A stretch of 64,000 nucleotides of DNA from Bisbaumannia sp015645095 (GCA_036871055.1 CP141893.1:1-64000), one strand, 5' to 3'; positions 52,467-60,863 are shown, counted from the stretch's first letter. The notes: generated by a model not told the origin, from the sequence alone. Numbers and translations are program-made.

Positions 52467-53483
52467 GTGATCGACCCCGCATCCCGCCCGGGCACACCGG
52501 CCCAGGTCCAGCTCGGCGACGATGGCCGGCTGCGCCACTTCATCGATATCGAGGGCCTGCCCAAGGCGCTGCTCACCGAGATCCTCGACACCGCCGACAG
52601 CTTCCGCGGCGTCCAGGAGGCCCAGGTCAAGAAGGTGCCGCTGCTGCGCGGCAAGACGGTGGCCAACCTCTTCTTCGAGAACTCCACCCGCACCCGGGCC
52701 ACCTTCGAGCTGGCCGCCAAGCGCCTCTCGGCGGACGTGCTCAACCTGGATATCAAGACCTCCTCCACCGCCAAGGGCGAGACCCTGCTGGACACCCTGC
52801 AGAACCTCGAGGCGATGCAGGCGGACGCCTTCGTGGTGCGCCACTCCGACTCCGGCGCCGCCCATTTCATCGCCAGCCAGGTGACCCCCCGGGTGGCGAT
52901 CATCAATGCCGGCGACGGGCGCCATGCCCACCCCACCCAGGCGATGCTCGACATGCTGACCATCCGCCGCCACAAGGGTGACTTCGCCAAGCTGCGGGTG
53001 GCCATCGTCGGCGATATCCTCCACTCCCGGGTGGCCCGCTCGCAGATCCTCGCCCTCAACACCCTGGGCGCCGCCGAGGTGCGGGTGGTGGCGCCACGCA
53101 CCCTGCTGCCGGTGGACGTGGAAGCCCTGGGCTGCCGGGTCTTCACCCGCCTGAGCGAGGGCCTGGCCGGCGCCGACGTGGTGATCGCCCTGCGCCTGCA
53201 GAAGGAGCGCATGGACGGCGCCCTGCTGCCCTCCGAGAGCGAGTTCTACCGCCACTACGGCCTGACCCGGGACAGCCTGGCCTGGGCCCACCCGGAGGCC
53301 ATCGTCATGCACCCGGGGCCCATCAACCGCGGCGTGGAGATCGAGTCCGCGGTGGCCGACGGCCCTCGCTCGGTGATCCTCGACCAGGTCACCAACGGCA
53401 TCGCCGTGCGCATGGCGGTGCTGTCGATGGCGGTCAGCGGACAGACGCGGGAACGGGAACAGCGGCGGCAGGAGACGCAGTGA
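52467..53483 (+). CDS. pyrB: Aspartate carbamoyltransferase catalytic chain
   Basis: Makes N-carbamoyl-aspartate in pyrimidine synthesis. The 338-residue protein (longer than E. coli's 311) has the N-terminal extension typical of the Pseudomonas-type holoenzyme, which binds nucleotide effectors and associates with PyrC'. Carbamoyl-phosphate site ENSTRTRATFELAAKRL, AADAFVVRHSDSGA-like segment and DGRHAHPTQAMLD are intact. It starts GTG. The stop overlaps a 26-codon frame that leads into pyrC'. Confidence 0.95.
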   Translation: MIDPASRPGTPAQVQLGDDGRLRHFIDIEGLPKALLTEILDTADSFRGVQEAQVKKVPLLRGKTVANLFFENSTRTRATFELAAKRLSADVLNLDIKTSSTAKGETLLDTLQNLEAMQADAFVVRHSDSGAAHFIASQVTPRVAIINAGDGRHAHPTQAMLDMLTIRRHKGDFAKLRVAIVGDILHSRVARSQILALNTLGAAEVRVVAPRTLLPVDVEALGCRVFTRLSEGLAGADVVIALRLQKERMDGALLPSESEFYRHYGLTRDSLAWAHPEAIVMHPGPINRGVEIESAVADGPRSVILDQVTNGIAVRMAVLSMAVSGQTREREQRRQETQ

Positions 53484-53552
53484 TGAGAGTGATGAAATGG
53501 CACCAGGGCGTCGTTATGGATGGACGGGCCGGGGCGCAGCGGCGGCAGGAGA
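53460..53552. repeat. 16-base direct repeat carrying a ribosome binding site
   Basis: CAGCGGCGGCAGGAGA occurs at 53460-53475, before the coupling ORF ATG, and at 53537-53552, before the pyrC' ATG. Each copy holds an AGGAG element. Confidence 0.7.
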
Positions 53553-53563
53553 GCCAAGCATGA
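53483..53563 (+). CDS. Short coupling ORF between pyrB and pyrC'
   Basis: A 26-codon frame whose ATG overlaps the pyrB stop (TGATG) and whose TGA overlaps the pyrC' start (ATGA). The product MRVMKWHQGVVMDGRAGAQR and on is not recognisable. The perfect overlaps at both ends suggest it passes ribosomes from pyrB to pyrC' and may have arisen by duplication of a 16-base segment (53460-53475 and 53537-53552). It may have no function as a peptide. Confidence 0.4.
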   Translation: MRVMKWHQGVVMDGRAGAQRRQESQA

Positions 53564-54837
53564 AGTTGACACTCAAGGGCGCCCGGGTAATCGACCCGGC
53601 CAGCGGCATCGATCGCGTCACCGACCTGCACCTGGCCGCCGGGCGCATCGTCGGCCTGGACGCGCACCCCGACTTCCGCGCCGAGAAGGTGCTGGAGCTC
53701 TCCGGCAAGTGGCTGCTGCCGGGCCTGGTGGATATCGGCGCCCAGCTGCGCGAGCCCGGCCCCCGCTACAAGGGCAGCCTGGAGAGCGAGTCCGCCGCCG
53801 CCCTGGCCGGCGGCTACAGCCGGGTGGCGGTGCGCCCCGACACCAGCCCGGTGCTCGACAGCGCCTCCCAGGTGCGCACCCTGCACGACCGCGCCCAGGA
53901 GGTGAACGGCGTGCGGGTGGTGCCCCTGGGGGCCCTGACCCAGGGCCTGGAGGGGCGATTGCTGGCCAATATGGCCGGCCTCCAGGGCGCCGGCTGCGTG
54001 GCCCTGACCAACCTGCGCCGGCCCCTGGCCGACGCCCGGGTGCTGCGCCGCTGCCTGGAGTACGCCGCCACCCACGATATCCCGGTGCACTTCCAGGCTC
54101 AGGAGGCGGCCCTGGCCGCCGGCGGCTGCGCCCACGAGGGCGCCCTCGCCTCGCGGCTCGGCCTGCCCGGCATCCCCGAGAGCGCCGAGACCACCGCCCT
54201 GGCCCAGTGGCTGCTGCTGATCGAGCAGACCGGAGTGCGCGCCCATGTGGCCCACCTCTCCACCGCTCGGGGCCTGGAGATGGTCGGCGAGGCCAAGGCC
54301 CGCGGCCTGCCGGTGACCTGCGACGTGACCATGGCCCAGCTGCACTGGACCGATGCCACCCTGGCCGGCTTCGATGCCAACTTCCACCTGGAGCCGCCGC
54401 TGCGCAGCGAGGCGGATCGCCAGGCCCTGTGCCGGGGCGTGGCGGATGGTCGCATCGACGCCATCGTCAGCGGTCACCTGCCCCACGAGCAGGCCGCCAA
54501 ACTGGCCCCCTTCGCCGCCTCCGAGCCCGGCATGAGCAGCCTGGAGACGGTCTGGGCCCTGGGCCAGGCGCTGGTGGACGAGGGCGTGCTCGACCCCCTG
54601 ACCCTGGCGGCGCGGCTCTCCCTGGGGCCGGCCCGGGTGCTCGGTCAGGGCGGCGGCAGCCTGGCGGCCGGCGAGGCCGCCGACCTGGCGGTCTTCGACC
54701 CCGAGGCCGAATGGACGCCGAGCGGCGCGACCCTGCGCTCGGCGGGCCTCAACACCCCCCTGCTGGGCCGGCCCCTCAAGGGCCGCGCCATCCTCACCCT
54801 GGTGGAGGGCGATATTCGCCATAGCGGCTTCCTGTAA
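53560..54837 (+). CDS. Dihydroorotase-like PyrC' (metal-ligand-less)
   Basis: A 425-residue amidohydrolase-fold protein in the Pseudomonas pyrB-pyrC' arrangement. PyrC' is needed for assembly and activity of the aspartate carbamoyltransferase holoenzyme, not for dihydroorotase catalysis. Consistent with this, the zinc-binding HxH motif is lost (LVDIGAQLREPG where active enzymes have LVDxHxHLREPG) and the later SGHLPHEQAAK replaces the TDHAPH motif, dropping the catalytic Asp. An active PyrC must be encoded elsewhere. Confidence 0.92.
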   Translation: MKLTLKGARVIDPASGIDRVTDLHLAAGRIVGLDAHPDFRAEKVLELSGKWLLPGLVDIGAQLREPGPRYKGSLESESAAALAGGYSRVAVRPDTSPVLDSASQVRTLHDRAQEVNGVRVVPLGALTQGLEGRLLANMAGLQGAGCVALTNLRRPLADARVLRRCLEYAATHDIPVHFQAQEAALAAGGCAHEGALASRLGLPGIPESAETTALAQWLLLIEQTGVRAHVAHLSTARGLEMVGEAKARGLPVTCDVTMAQLHWTDATLAGFDANFHLEPPLRSEADRQALCRGVADGRIDAIVSGHLPHEQAAKLAPFAASEPGMSSLETVWALGQALVDEGVLDPLTLAARLSLGPARVLGQGGGSLAAGEAADLAVFDPEAEWTPSGATLRSAGLNTPLLGRPLKGRAILTLVEGDIRHSGFL

Positions 54838-54844
54838 TGCAGGG

Positions 54845-54862
54845 CGGTTTCATATGAAACCG
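54845..54862. promoter_or_regulatory. 18-base perfect palindrome
   Basis: CGGTTTCATATGAAACCG, directly after pyrC' and 2 bases before the FNR-like box. It may be a short hairpin or an operator. It is not a parS site (core is CATATG, not CACGTG). Confidence 0.45.
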
Positions 54863-54864
54863 GC

Positions 54865-54878
54865 TTGACCCGGATCAA
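54865..54878. promoter_or_regulatory. FNR/Anr-type box
   Basis: TTGACCCGGATCAA matches TTGAT-N4-ATCAA at 9 of 10 positions. GATACT at 54901-54906 would be a -10 element, placing the box centre near -41.5, a class II activation geometry. Confidence 0.6.
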
Positions 54879-54938
54879 GGCGCGATCGGGGATGGGTATC
54901 GATACTGGGGCAAAGACTCAAGCGAGGAGCCCCCACCG

Positions 54939-55370
54939 ATGACCATCCCCTATGCCAAGCCGCCGGCCTCCATCGACCGTCCGGAGCGCCTCCACGACTA
55001 CCTCCGGGGCGACCGCGTCCTGCGCGAGCTCAGGACCCATGCCCCCGCCGCCCTGGATCGTCTGATCGACGACCTGGAACACCCCCTGAGCGCCCCCTTC
55101 GAGCGTGCCGTGGTGCGGGCCCTCGGTGCCGAGCGCCTGCCCGGCTTCGTGCCCGCCGCCACCCTGATGCCCACCATGCTGACTCGCTTTGGCCTGCCCG
55201 CCGAGCTGGCCACGGAGAAGGCACTCGAGGTCCAGCGCCGCACCTGCAACCGCTGCCCTCAGGTAGGCCACTGCTGGCAGGCCCTGCGCCATGGCGCCGA
55301 CGCCGAGGCGTGCCGGGGGTTCTGCCCCAATGCCGAGGCCTTTACCGCCATGGGCGAGGATCCGGCATAA
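54939..55370 (+). CDS. DUF6455-like cysteine-rich protein
   Basis: A 143-residue protein of unknown function. The C-terminal part has four cysteines in CNRCPQVGHCWQALRHG and EACRGFCPNAEAF, a pattern I associate with DUF6455 and possibly a metal or iron-sulfur site. The N-terminal two thirds is helical. The FNR/Anr-like box upstream suggests induction at low oxygen. The stop codon lies in the first unit of a three-unit 11-base repeat. Confidence 0.7.
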   Translation: MTIPYAKPPASIDRPERLHDYLRGDRVLRELRTHAPAALDRLIDDLEHPLSAPFERAVVRALGAERLPGFVPAATLMPTMLTRFGLPAELATEKALEVQRRTCNRCPQVGHCWQALRHGADAEACRGFCPNAEAFTAMGEDPA

Positions 55371-55396
55371 GGCAGGCATAAGACCGGCATAAGCCA
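55364..55396. repeat. Three 11-base tandem repeats
   Basis: GGCATAAG begins at 55364, 55375 and 55386, an exact 11-base period. The TAA of the preceding gene is in the first unit; the next units would add GGCATAAG-derived codons if read through. Confidence 0.7.
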
Positions 55397-55428
55397 GCAA
55401 GACGTGCCCGTTTCTGCCGCTCTCCCGG

Positions 55429-55467
55429 GGCGTGACTTCACGCCGATCTGCGAAGAGCCTTTTTTTT
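55429..55467 (+). terminator. Possible terminator region before the chemoreceptor gene
   Basis: A 7-bp hairpin GGCGTGA/TCACGCC at 55429-55444 followed after 15 bases by an eight-T run (55460-55467). The gap makes it imperfect. Confidence 0.35.
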
Positions 55468-55648
55468 CCTGGGCGACGGTAGCCCGGGGTCTCGTTCGAG
55501 GCCAGAGTGCTCTGCGTTGACTATCTAAATAAGCATTTGCTTGATAAGTGCTAGCTTTGCTTCGTGGGTGGTCATTCGCGGCTACCCGAAAGCCTCAGGC
55601 CGACGCAGATCGACCGGGACGGTAAAGCACATACGCAGAGGTGTGTTC

Positions 55649-57334
55649 ATGCTCAAGAAAATGAAGGTTTCCCAGCAGTTGACGCTTCTTGTCGGGGTCT
55701 TCGCGGTGGCCTTGATCGGGATCGGCCTCTTTGGTCTCCAGGGGAAGCGCACCACCCTGGCGAGTCTCGATACCGTCTATCAGGATCGTGTGGTGCCGCT
55801 GCGCCAGCTCTCGGGCATCGCCGATGCCTATGCGGTCAATATCGTCGACACCTCCCATAAGGTCAGCAATGGCAATATCGGCTGGGCCCAGGGGCGGCGT
55901 AACGTCGCTGAGGCGAGCGACATTATCCGGCAAACCTGGGAAGCCTACCTGGGCACTGTGCTGGTTGCCGCGGAGGAGCGCCTCGTCGCCGAGCTGCGTC
56001 CGCTGTTGCAGGATGCCGATACCGCCGTGGATCGTCTGCAGGCCATCTTGCAACGGGAGGACGGCGCGGCCCTGGAGGCCTTTATCGCTAGCGAGCTCTA
56101 CCAGCGTATCGACCCGGTTTCCGAGGCCTTCGGGCACTTGATGCGGGTGCAACTGGAGGTGGCCGAGGCCGAATACCTCGGTGGCGTTCAGGAGTATGCC
56201 CAGATGCGGGTGATCTTTATCGCCACCCTGGCCATCGTGCTGCTGCTCGGCATCCTGCTGGCCTGGTACATCATCGCCGGCATCGGCCGCAGCCTGGGGG
56301 CGGAGCCCGCCCGGGTCGCCGAGATCGCCCGGCAGGTGGCCGATCAGAACCTGACCATCGAGATCGAGACTCGCCCTCAGGACCGGGATAGCGTGCTGTT
56401 CGCCATGAAACGCATGGTGGAGCAGCTGTCCGGCGTGATCAGCGGGGTTCGCGAAAGCAGCGGCTCCATTCATGTGGGAAGCCGCGAGATCGCCACCGGC
56501 AATGCGGATCTCTCCTCGCGCACCGAGGAGCAGGCCGCGGCCCTGGAACAGACCGCCTCCAGCATGGAGGAGCTGACTACCACCGTGAAACAGAACGCCG
56601 ATAATGCCCGTCAGGCCAGCGGCCTGGCCCAGGAGGCGTCCCATACCGCCGAGCGTGGCGGCGAGGTGGTGGAGCAGGTGATCGAAACGATGCATGGCAT
56701 CGCCGACAGCTCCCAACGGGTCGCCGATATCACCGGCGTGATCGACTCCATTGCCTTCCAGACCAATATCCTGGCGCTCAATGCCTCCGTCGAGGCGGCC
56801 CGGGCCGGGGATCAGGGCCGCGGCTTCGCGGTGGTGGCCGGCGAGGTGCGCAGTTTGGCCAGCCGGAGTGCGGAGGCGGCCAAGGAGATCAAGGCGCTGA
56901 TCGAGGGCTCGGTGGCCCAGGTGCAACAGGGCTCTACCCTGGTGGAGCAGGCGGGTGCCACCATGCGGGACGTGATGGCCGCGGTGCGGCGGGTCAACGA
57001 CATCATGGACGAGATCTCCGCCGCCTCCCAGGAGCAGAGCGACGGCATCGAGCAGGTCACCCAGGCGGTGAGCCAGATGGATCAGGTGACCCAGCAGAAT
57101 GCGGCCCTGGTGGAGGAGGCCTCGGCGGCGGCCGCCTCCCTGGAAGAGCAGGCCAATCGCCTGGAGCGGGCTGTGTCGGTCTTCAAGCTGGGTTCCGCTT
57201 ACGGGAGGGGGAACGATGGCCTGCCGGCATGGCTGGGGAGTGCCGGCGTGGCCTTGCCCACCGCCACCCAGGTGAGCAAGACCGGCCCCGCACGGTCGCA
57301 GAGCGGTGGCGAGGCCGAGTGGGAGGCATTCTAG
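55649..57334 (+). CDS. Methyl-accepting chemotaxis protein
   Basis: A 561-residue transmembrane chemoreceptor. It has membrane segment 1 (LLVGVFAVALIGIGLFGL), a ~155-residue periplasmic four-helix-bundle-type sensor, membrane segment 2 near residues 188-210, a HAMP domain and the signalling hairpin tip SIAFQTNILALNASVEAARA. It ends EWEAF, matching the xWxxF pentapeptide that tethers CheR/CheB, so it is a high-abundance-type receptor. The start at 55649 has AGAGG upstream. No ligand can be predicted. No other chemotaxis gene is nearby. Confidence 0.92.
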   Translation: MLKKMKVSQQLTLLVGVFAVALIGIGLFGLQGKRTTLASLDTVYQDRVVPLRQLSGIADAYAVNIVDTSHKVSNGNIGWAQGRRNVAEASDIIRQTWEAYLGTVLVAAEERLVAELRPLLQDADTAVDRLQAILQREDGAALEAFIASELYQRIDPVSEAFGHLMRVQLEVAEAEYLGGVQEYAQMRVIFIATLAIVLLLGILLAWYIIAGIGRSLGAEPARVAEIARQVADQNLTIEIETRPQDRDSVLFAMKRMVEQLSGVISGVRESSGSIHVGSREIATGNADLSSRTEEQAAALEQTASSMEELTTTVKQNADNARQASGLAQEASHTAERGGEVVEQVIETMHGIADSSQRVADITGVIDSIAFQTNILALNASVEAARAGDQGRGFAVVAGEVRSLASRSAEAAKEIKALIEGSVAQVQQGSTLVEQAGATMRDVMAAVRRVNDIMDEISAASQEQSDGIEQVTQAVSQMDQVTQQNAALVEEASAAAASLEEQANRLERAVSVFKLGSAYGRGNDGLPAWLGSAGVALPTATQVSKTGPARSQSGGEAEWEAF

Positions 57335-57335
57335 T

Positions 57336-57473
57336 GGCGCGACGAGACTGTCCGCCCGGTACCTGACGATCTCCGTGGAGAGGGTGCGCGACCACAAGAA
57401 ACACCGTTGCGCCAAGCTTGGTACCCACTCCCGGTCGGAGCTGTTCGCGCTCTTCTGGCAGGATCGCCGCTAG
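57336..57473 (+). pseudogene. Fragment of a LuxR-type regulator (HTH C-terminus)
   Basis: The plus-strand frame reads RYLTISVERVRDHKKH, then CAKLGTHSRSELFALFW, ending QDRR and a TAG at 57471. This is the recognition helix and tail of a LuxR-family helix-turn-helix; everything upstream, including the sensor domain, is gone, and the chemoreceptor stop lies immediately before. It is thus a decayed remnant, possibly a former regulator of the catabolic genes downstream. Confidence 0.65.
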
Positions 57474-57483
57474 GCGATCCTGC
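57458..57483. terminator. Hairpin after the LuxR fragment
   Basis: An 11-bp perfect stem GCAGGATCGCC/GGCGATCCTGC with a GCTA loop overlapping the fragment's stop. There is no T-run, so it may be a weak terminator for the chemoreceptor transcript. Confidence 0.5.
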
Positions 57484-57494
57484 TGTCGTGGGGC

Positions 57495-57584
57495 CTATCG
57501 CTCCCAGCTAGCTGCCAGACGATCCAACCGCTCCCGCTGGAAGGCTTGCAGATCATCGGTCGCCGTGACATCGGACTTGGCCAT
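57495..57584 (-). CDS. Possible 29-residue peptide
   Basis: A minus-strand frame starting ATG at 57584, MAKSDVTATDDLQAFQRERL and ending ASWER. It looks like the start of a helical protein. No partner or family is recognised, and it may be the remnant of a larger gene. The 57335-57821 gap otherwise holds the LuxR fragment, a hairpin and an inverted repeat near the next gene. Confidence 0.25.
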   Translation of the reverse strand: MAKSDVTATDDLQAFQRERLDRLAASWER

Positions 57585-57746
57585 GGTCGGGTACCGTTGT
57601 TGTTATTGAAGTGGCCAGGAAAACGGGCCATGCAGGCATCTTGGCCGCCTCGGGAAGCCCTGACCATCGTGCAGATGAACGATGGGTGGCAACCGATGGC
57701 CTCGATTCCGTCGATCGCTGAATTGCCGATTTGTGCTAACGCCGGG

Positions 57747-57799
57747 GGATACCGGCGCGCAACATGAATACCGATAACTGCTCTGGCAGCCCGGTATCC
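57747..57799. promoter_or_regulatory. Inverted repeat upstream of the catabolic genes
   Basis: GGATACCGG at 57747-57755 and CCGGTATCC at 57791-57799, 35 bases apart, with another ATACCG between them. It lies 23 bases before the next ATG and may be an operator, for example for the AraC-type regulator at 60864. Confidence 0.45.
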
Positions 57800-57821
57800 A
57801 ATAATAAATCGGAATTCAGCC

Positions 57822-58961
57822 ATGACCCATGACACTCGTATCGACTTTATCTATCTCTCGGAATCCGACATGGTTCGAGCCGGCGTCACCGATATGGCGG
57901 CCTGCGTGGACACCATGGAGGAGATGTTCGGGCTTCTTCATCACGGCGACTACCGCATGGCGGGGCCGAACAACGATTCCCACGGGGCCATGATCATGTT
58001 CCCCGAGGAGTCGCCCTTTCCCACCATGCCCAAGCCCACTGCCGACCGCCGCATGATGGCCATGCCCGCCTACCTGGGCGGCAACTTCTGCACGGCGGGC
58101 GTCAAGTGGTATGGCTCCAACATCGCGAACAAGGAGAAGGGGCTGCCGCGCTCCATCCTGATGTTCACGCTCAGCGATGCCGACACCGCCGCGCCCCTGG
58201 CCCATATGTCGGCCAACCTGCTCTCGGCCTACCGTACCGGCGCGGTGCCGGGCGTCGGCGCCCGCCATCTGGCGAGAAAGGACTCCAAGGTCGTGGGCAT
58301 CTTCGGGCCCGGCGTGATGGCGCGCACCTCGCTAGCCGCCTTTATTGCCGCCTGTCCGCAGATCGACACCGTCAAGGTCAAGGGACGCGGGAAGAAGAGT
58401 CTCGACACTTTCACCGACTGGGTTCGCGAGAACTACCCGCAGATCACCACCCTCCAGGTGGTCGACGATATCGAATCGGTGGTGCGCGACTCCGACATCG
58501 TGACCTACTGCGCTTCGGGAGAAGTGGGCAACCCCGACGACTATCCGCTGATCAAGCGCGAGTGGGTCAGCCCGGGCACCTTCCTGGCCATGCCGGCTCC
58601 CTGCAACTTCGACGCCGGCATGGAAGCGCCGGACGTGCGCAAGGTGCTCGACAACACCGGCCTGTACGAGGCCTGGTACGAGGAAGTGCCCAAGCCGGCC
58701 CACCACTGCATTCCGCTGGTCGGCATGAAGTTCATGGACATGATCGCGGGGGGCCGCCTTGCCGCCGACACCCTCGAGGACCTGGGGGCGATCGTGGCCG
58801 GCGCCGTACCGGGCCGCCAGAACGACGACGAGATCATCCTGATGTCGGTCGGCGGCATGCCGGTCGAGGACGTGGCCTGGGCCACCGTGGTCTATCGCAA
58901 GGCGATCGAACAGGGCATCGGCGTCAAGCTCAACCTGTGGGATGAGCCGCTGCTGCGCTGA
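57822..58961 (+). CDS. Ornithine cyclodeaminase / mu-crystallin family protein
   Basis: A 379-residue NAD(P)-binding protein of the ornithine cyclodeaminase family. The Rossmann motif is VVGIFGPGVMARTSLAAF near residue 150, and the N-terminal part has MPAYLGGNFCTAGVKWYGSN with the substrate Lys. Similar proteins in related genomes are, from memory, annotated as 'tyramine oxidase subunit B'; I cannot verify that. Being first in a set with RidA and an FAD oxidoreductase, it probably acts on an imine or amino-acid-derived substrate. True ornithine deamination is not assured. Confidence 0.75.
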   Translation: MTHDTRIDFIYLSESDMVRAGVTDMAACVDTMEEMFGLLHHGDYRMAGPNNDSHGAMIMFPEESPFPTMPKPTADRRMMAMPAYLGGNFCTAGVKWYGSNIANKEKGLPRSILMFTLSDADTAAPLAHMSANLLSAYRTGAVPGVGARHLARKDSKVVGIFGPGVMARTSLAAFIAACPQIDTVKVKGRGKKSLDTFTDWVRENYPQITTLQVVDDIESVVRDSDIVTYCASGEVGNPDDYPLIKREWVSPGTFLAMPAPCNFDAGMEAPDVRKVLDNTGLYEAWYEEVPKPAHHCIPLVGMKFMDMIAGGRLAADTLEDLGAIVAGAVPGRQNDDEIILMSVGGMPVEDVAWATVVYRKAIEQGIGVKLNLWDEPLLR

Positions 58962-59041
58962 GGGCCATCGCACTGCCTGCCGGCCCCGTCCCGCAAGGCG
59001 GCGCCGGTTCTCCTTCACCTCATTGCTAGCAGGACAACACC

Positions 59042-59467
59042 ATGACCAAGATCGTCAAAGTCAAGACCGGCTCCAAGTTCGAGGAACACGCCAGCTACTC
59101 GCGGCTGGTGGCCGTCGACAACTGGATCCTCGTGTCCAACACCGCCGGCCGCAACCCCGACACCAAGGAGATCCCCGACGACGTGAGCGAGCAGCTGCTG
59201 CAGGTCTTCGCCAATATCGAAGGCGCCCTCGGCACGGTGGGCAGCGGCCTGTCCGACATCGTGGCCGCGAAGATTTTCATCCAGGATCCGGCCGATACCG
59301 AAACCGTCATGACCCTCTTCGGCCAGAAGATGCGCGGCGTCGATCCCTCCATCACCGTGACCTGCCCGCCGCTGGGCTCCGAGGTCTACAAGGTCGAGCT
59401 GGAAGTGACCGCCTATCGCGGCGCCGGCAGCGCCGAGGTGGAGCGGATCGACACCTCCACCCAGTAA
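59042..59467 (+). CDS. RidA family enamine/imine deaminase
   Basis: A 141-residue member of the RidA/YjgF family, which hydrolyses reactive 2-aminoacrylate-type enamines and imines released by PLP and flavin enzymes. It shows NTAGRNPDTKEIPDD, the ANIEGALGTVGSGLSDIVAAKIFI block and the typical VELEVTAYRG end. It lies 80 bases after the cyclodeaminase-family gene and before an FAD oxidoreductase, whose imine product it could clear. It is more divergent than housekeeping RidA. Confidence 0.8.
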   Translation: MTKIVKVKTGSKFEEHASYSRLVAVDNWILVSNTAGRNPDTKEIPDDVSEQLLQVFANIEGALGTVGSGLSDIVAAKIFIQDPADTETVMTLFGQKMRGVDPSITVTCPPLGSEVYKVELEVTAYRGAGSAEVERIDTSTQ

Positions 59468-59552
59468 CGCAGTCCACTCGCTTGCCGGGGCGGCCTGCAG
59501 GGCGGGCCGCCGCCGCTTCGTTGATATTCCGATACCTCGAGGGCTTCCTGCC

Positions 59553-60845
59553 ATGGCACCGACAATAGCGCCTGTTCAAACGTCCAGCGACTTCCCCGCC
59601 TCGACGAGCGTGGTGATCATCGGGGGTGGCATCATCGGCCTCACCGCGGCCCTGGCACTGTCGGAACGGGGCATCCCCGTGGTCGTGCTGGAGAAAGGAC
59701 GCCTCGCCGGCGAACAGTCCTCCCGCAACCTGGGCTGGATCCGCAAGACCAGCCGCCATGCGGAGGACGTGCCCCTGGCACAGGCGGCGGATCGGCTCTG
59801 GGCCGGCATGGCCGAGCGGGTCGGCAGCGATGTCGGCTACCGCCAGTCGGGGATCCTGTTCCTGGCCCGTACTGCCGAGCAACTGGCCATGCACGAGGCC
59901 TGGCTGAAGTCCGTGGACGCCCTGTCCCTGGACTCGCAGTTGCTCGGTCCCCGGGAGATCGATCGCCGGGTGCCCGGCGGCCAAGGTGACTGGGCCGGCG
60001 GCATCTACACCCCCTCCGACGGTCGGGCCGAGCCCACCCTGGCCTCCAGCGCCATCGCCAGGGCCGCCATGGCCAGGGGGGCCGTGATCGTCGAGAACTG
60101 CGCGGTACGTACCTTGTCGATGACGGGGGGCAAGGTCAGCGGCGTGGTGACCGAGCAAGGCGAGATCCGCTGCGACCAGGCGCTGCTCGCCGGCGGCCTC
60201 TGGTCGCGGCGCTTCCTGGGCAACCTCGGGGTGTCGTTACCGACGCTGCCGCTGATCTGTTCGGTATTCAAGACCGCTCCGATGGAGGGGCCGACGGAGA
60301 TCGCCGTGGGGGCACCGGACTTCTCCTTCCGCAAGCACCGGGACGGCGGCTTTATCGTCACCCAGCGTGGCGCCCTCGATGCCCCCCTGATGCTGGATCA
60401 TCTGCTGATCGGCTCCCGCTATCTGGGCGCGTTGCGCTCCCAGCGCCACCTGTTGCGGCTCTCGCTGGGCAAGCACTTCCTGCGCGATCTGGCGCTACCC
60501 AGGCGCTGGGGGGCCGGCAAGCGCTCGCCCTTCGAGCGCCTGCGCACCATGGATCCCCCGGCCAATGCCAAGATCAATGACGAGGCCCGGCGCAATCTCG
60601 CCGCCGCCTGGCCGGTGTTCGAGGGGGCCCGGGTAGAGACCGCCTGGGCCGGCATGATCGATATCACCCCGGACTCCAATCCGGTGATCGGGGCGGTTCC
60701 CGGGGTGCCGGGGCTGACCGTTGCTTCCGGCTTCTCTGGCCACGGCTTCGGCACCTCGCCGGCGGCGGGTCAACTGGCGGCCGATCTCCTGGCCGGCGAG
60801 GCGCCGCTTATCGATCCGACCCCCTACCGTTTCGACCGCTTCTAA
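59553..60845 (+). CDS. FAD-dependent amine/amino-acid oxidoreductase (DAO family)
   Basis: A 430-residue D-amino-acid-oxidase-fold flavoenzyme. The dinucleotide-binding motif VVIIGGGIIGLTAALAL is near residue 20; EQSSRNLGWIRK and a C-terminal GFSGHGFGTSPAAGQLAADL match the family. The substrate is probably a secondary or primary amine; it could be the catalytic oxidase acting with the cyclodeaminase-family protein. It ends 18 bases from the convergent AraC-type gene. Confidence 0.8.
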   Translation: MAPTIAPVQTSSDFPASTSVVIIGGGIIGLTAALALSERGIPVVVLEKGRLAGEQSSRNLGWIRKTSRHAEDVPLAQAADRLWAGMAERVGSDVGYRQSGILFLARTAEQLAMHEAWLKSVDALSLDSQLLGPREIDRRVPGGQGDWAGGIYTPSDGRAEPTLASSAIARAAMARGAVIVENCAVRTLSMTGGKVSGVVTEQGEIRCDQALLAGGLWSRRFLGNLGVSLPTLPLICSVFKTAPMEGPTEIAVGAPDFSFRKHRDGGFIVTQRGALDAPLMLDHLLIGSRYLGALRSQRHLLRLSLGKHFLRDLALPRRWGAGKRSPFERLRTMDPPANAKINDEARRNLAAAWPVFEGARVETAWAGMIDITPDSNPVIGAVPGVPGLTVASGFSGHGFGTSPAAGQLAADLLAGEAPLIDPTPYRFDRF

Positions 60846-60863
60846 GAGGCGTGCTAAGGGGCG

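Noticed and set aside
54845..54862. The palindrome as a fifth parS site.
   Set aside because: The core is CATATG rather than CACGTG, so it does not fit ParB recognition.
55500..55648. A sigma-28 (FliA) promoter for the chemoreceptor gene.
   Set aside because: CTAAAT and GATAA are present but the spacing does not fit TAAA-N15-GCCGATAA.
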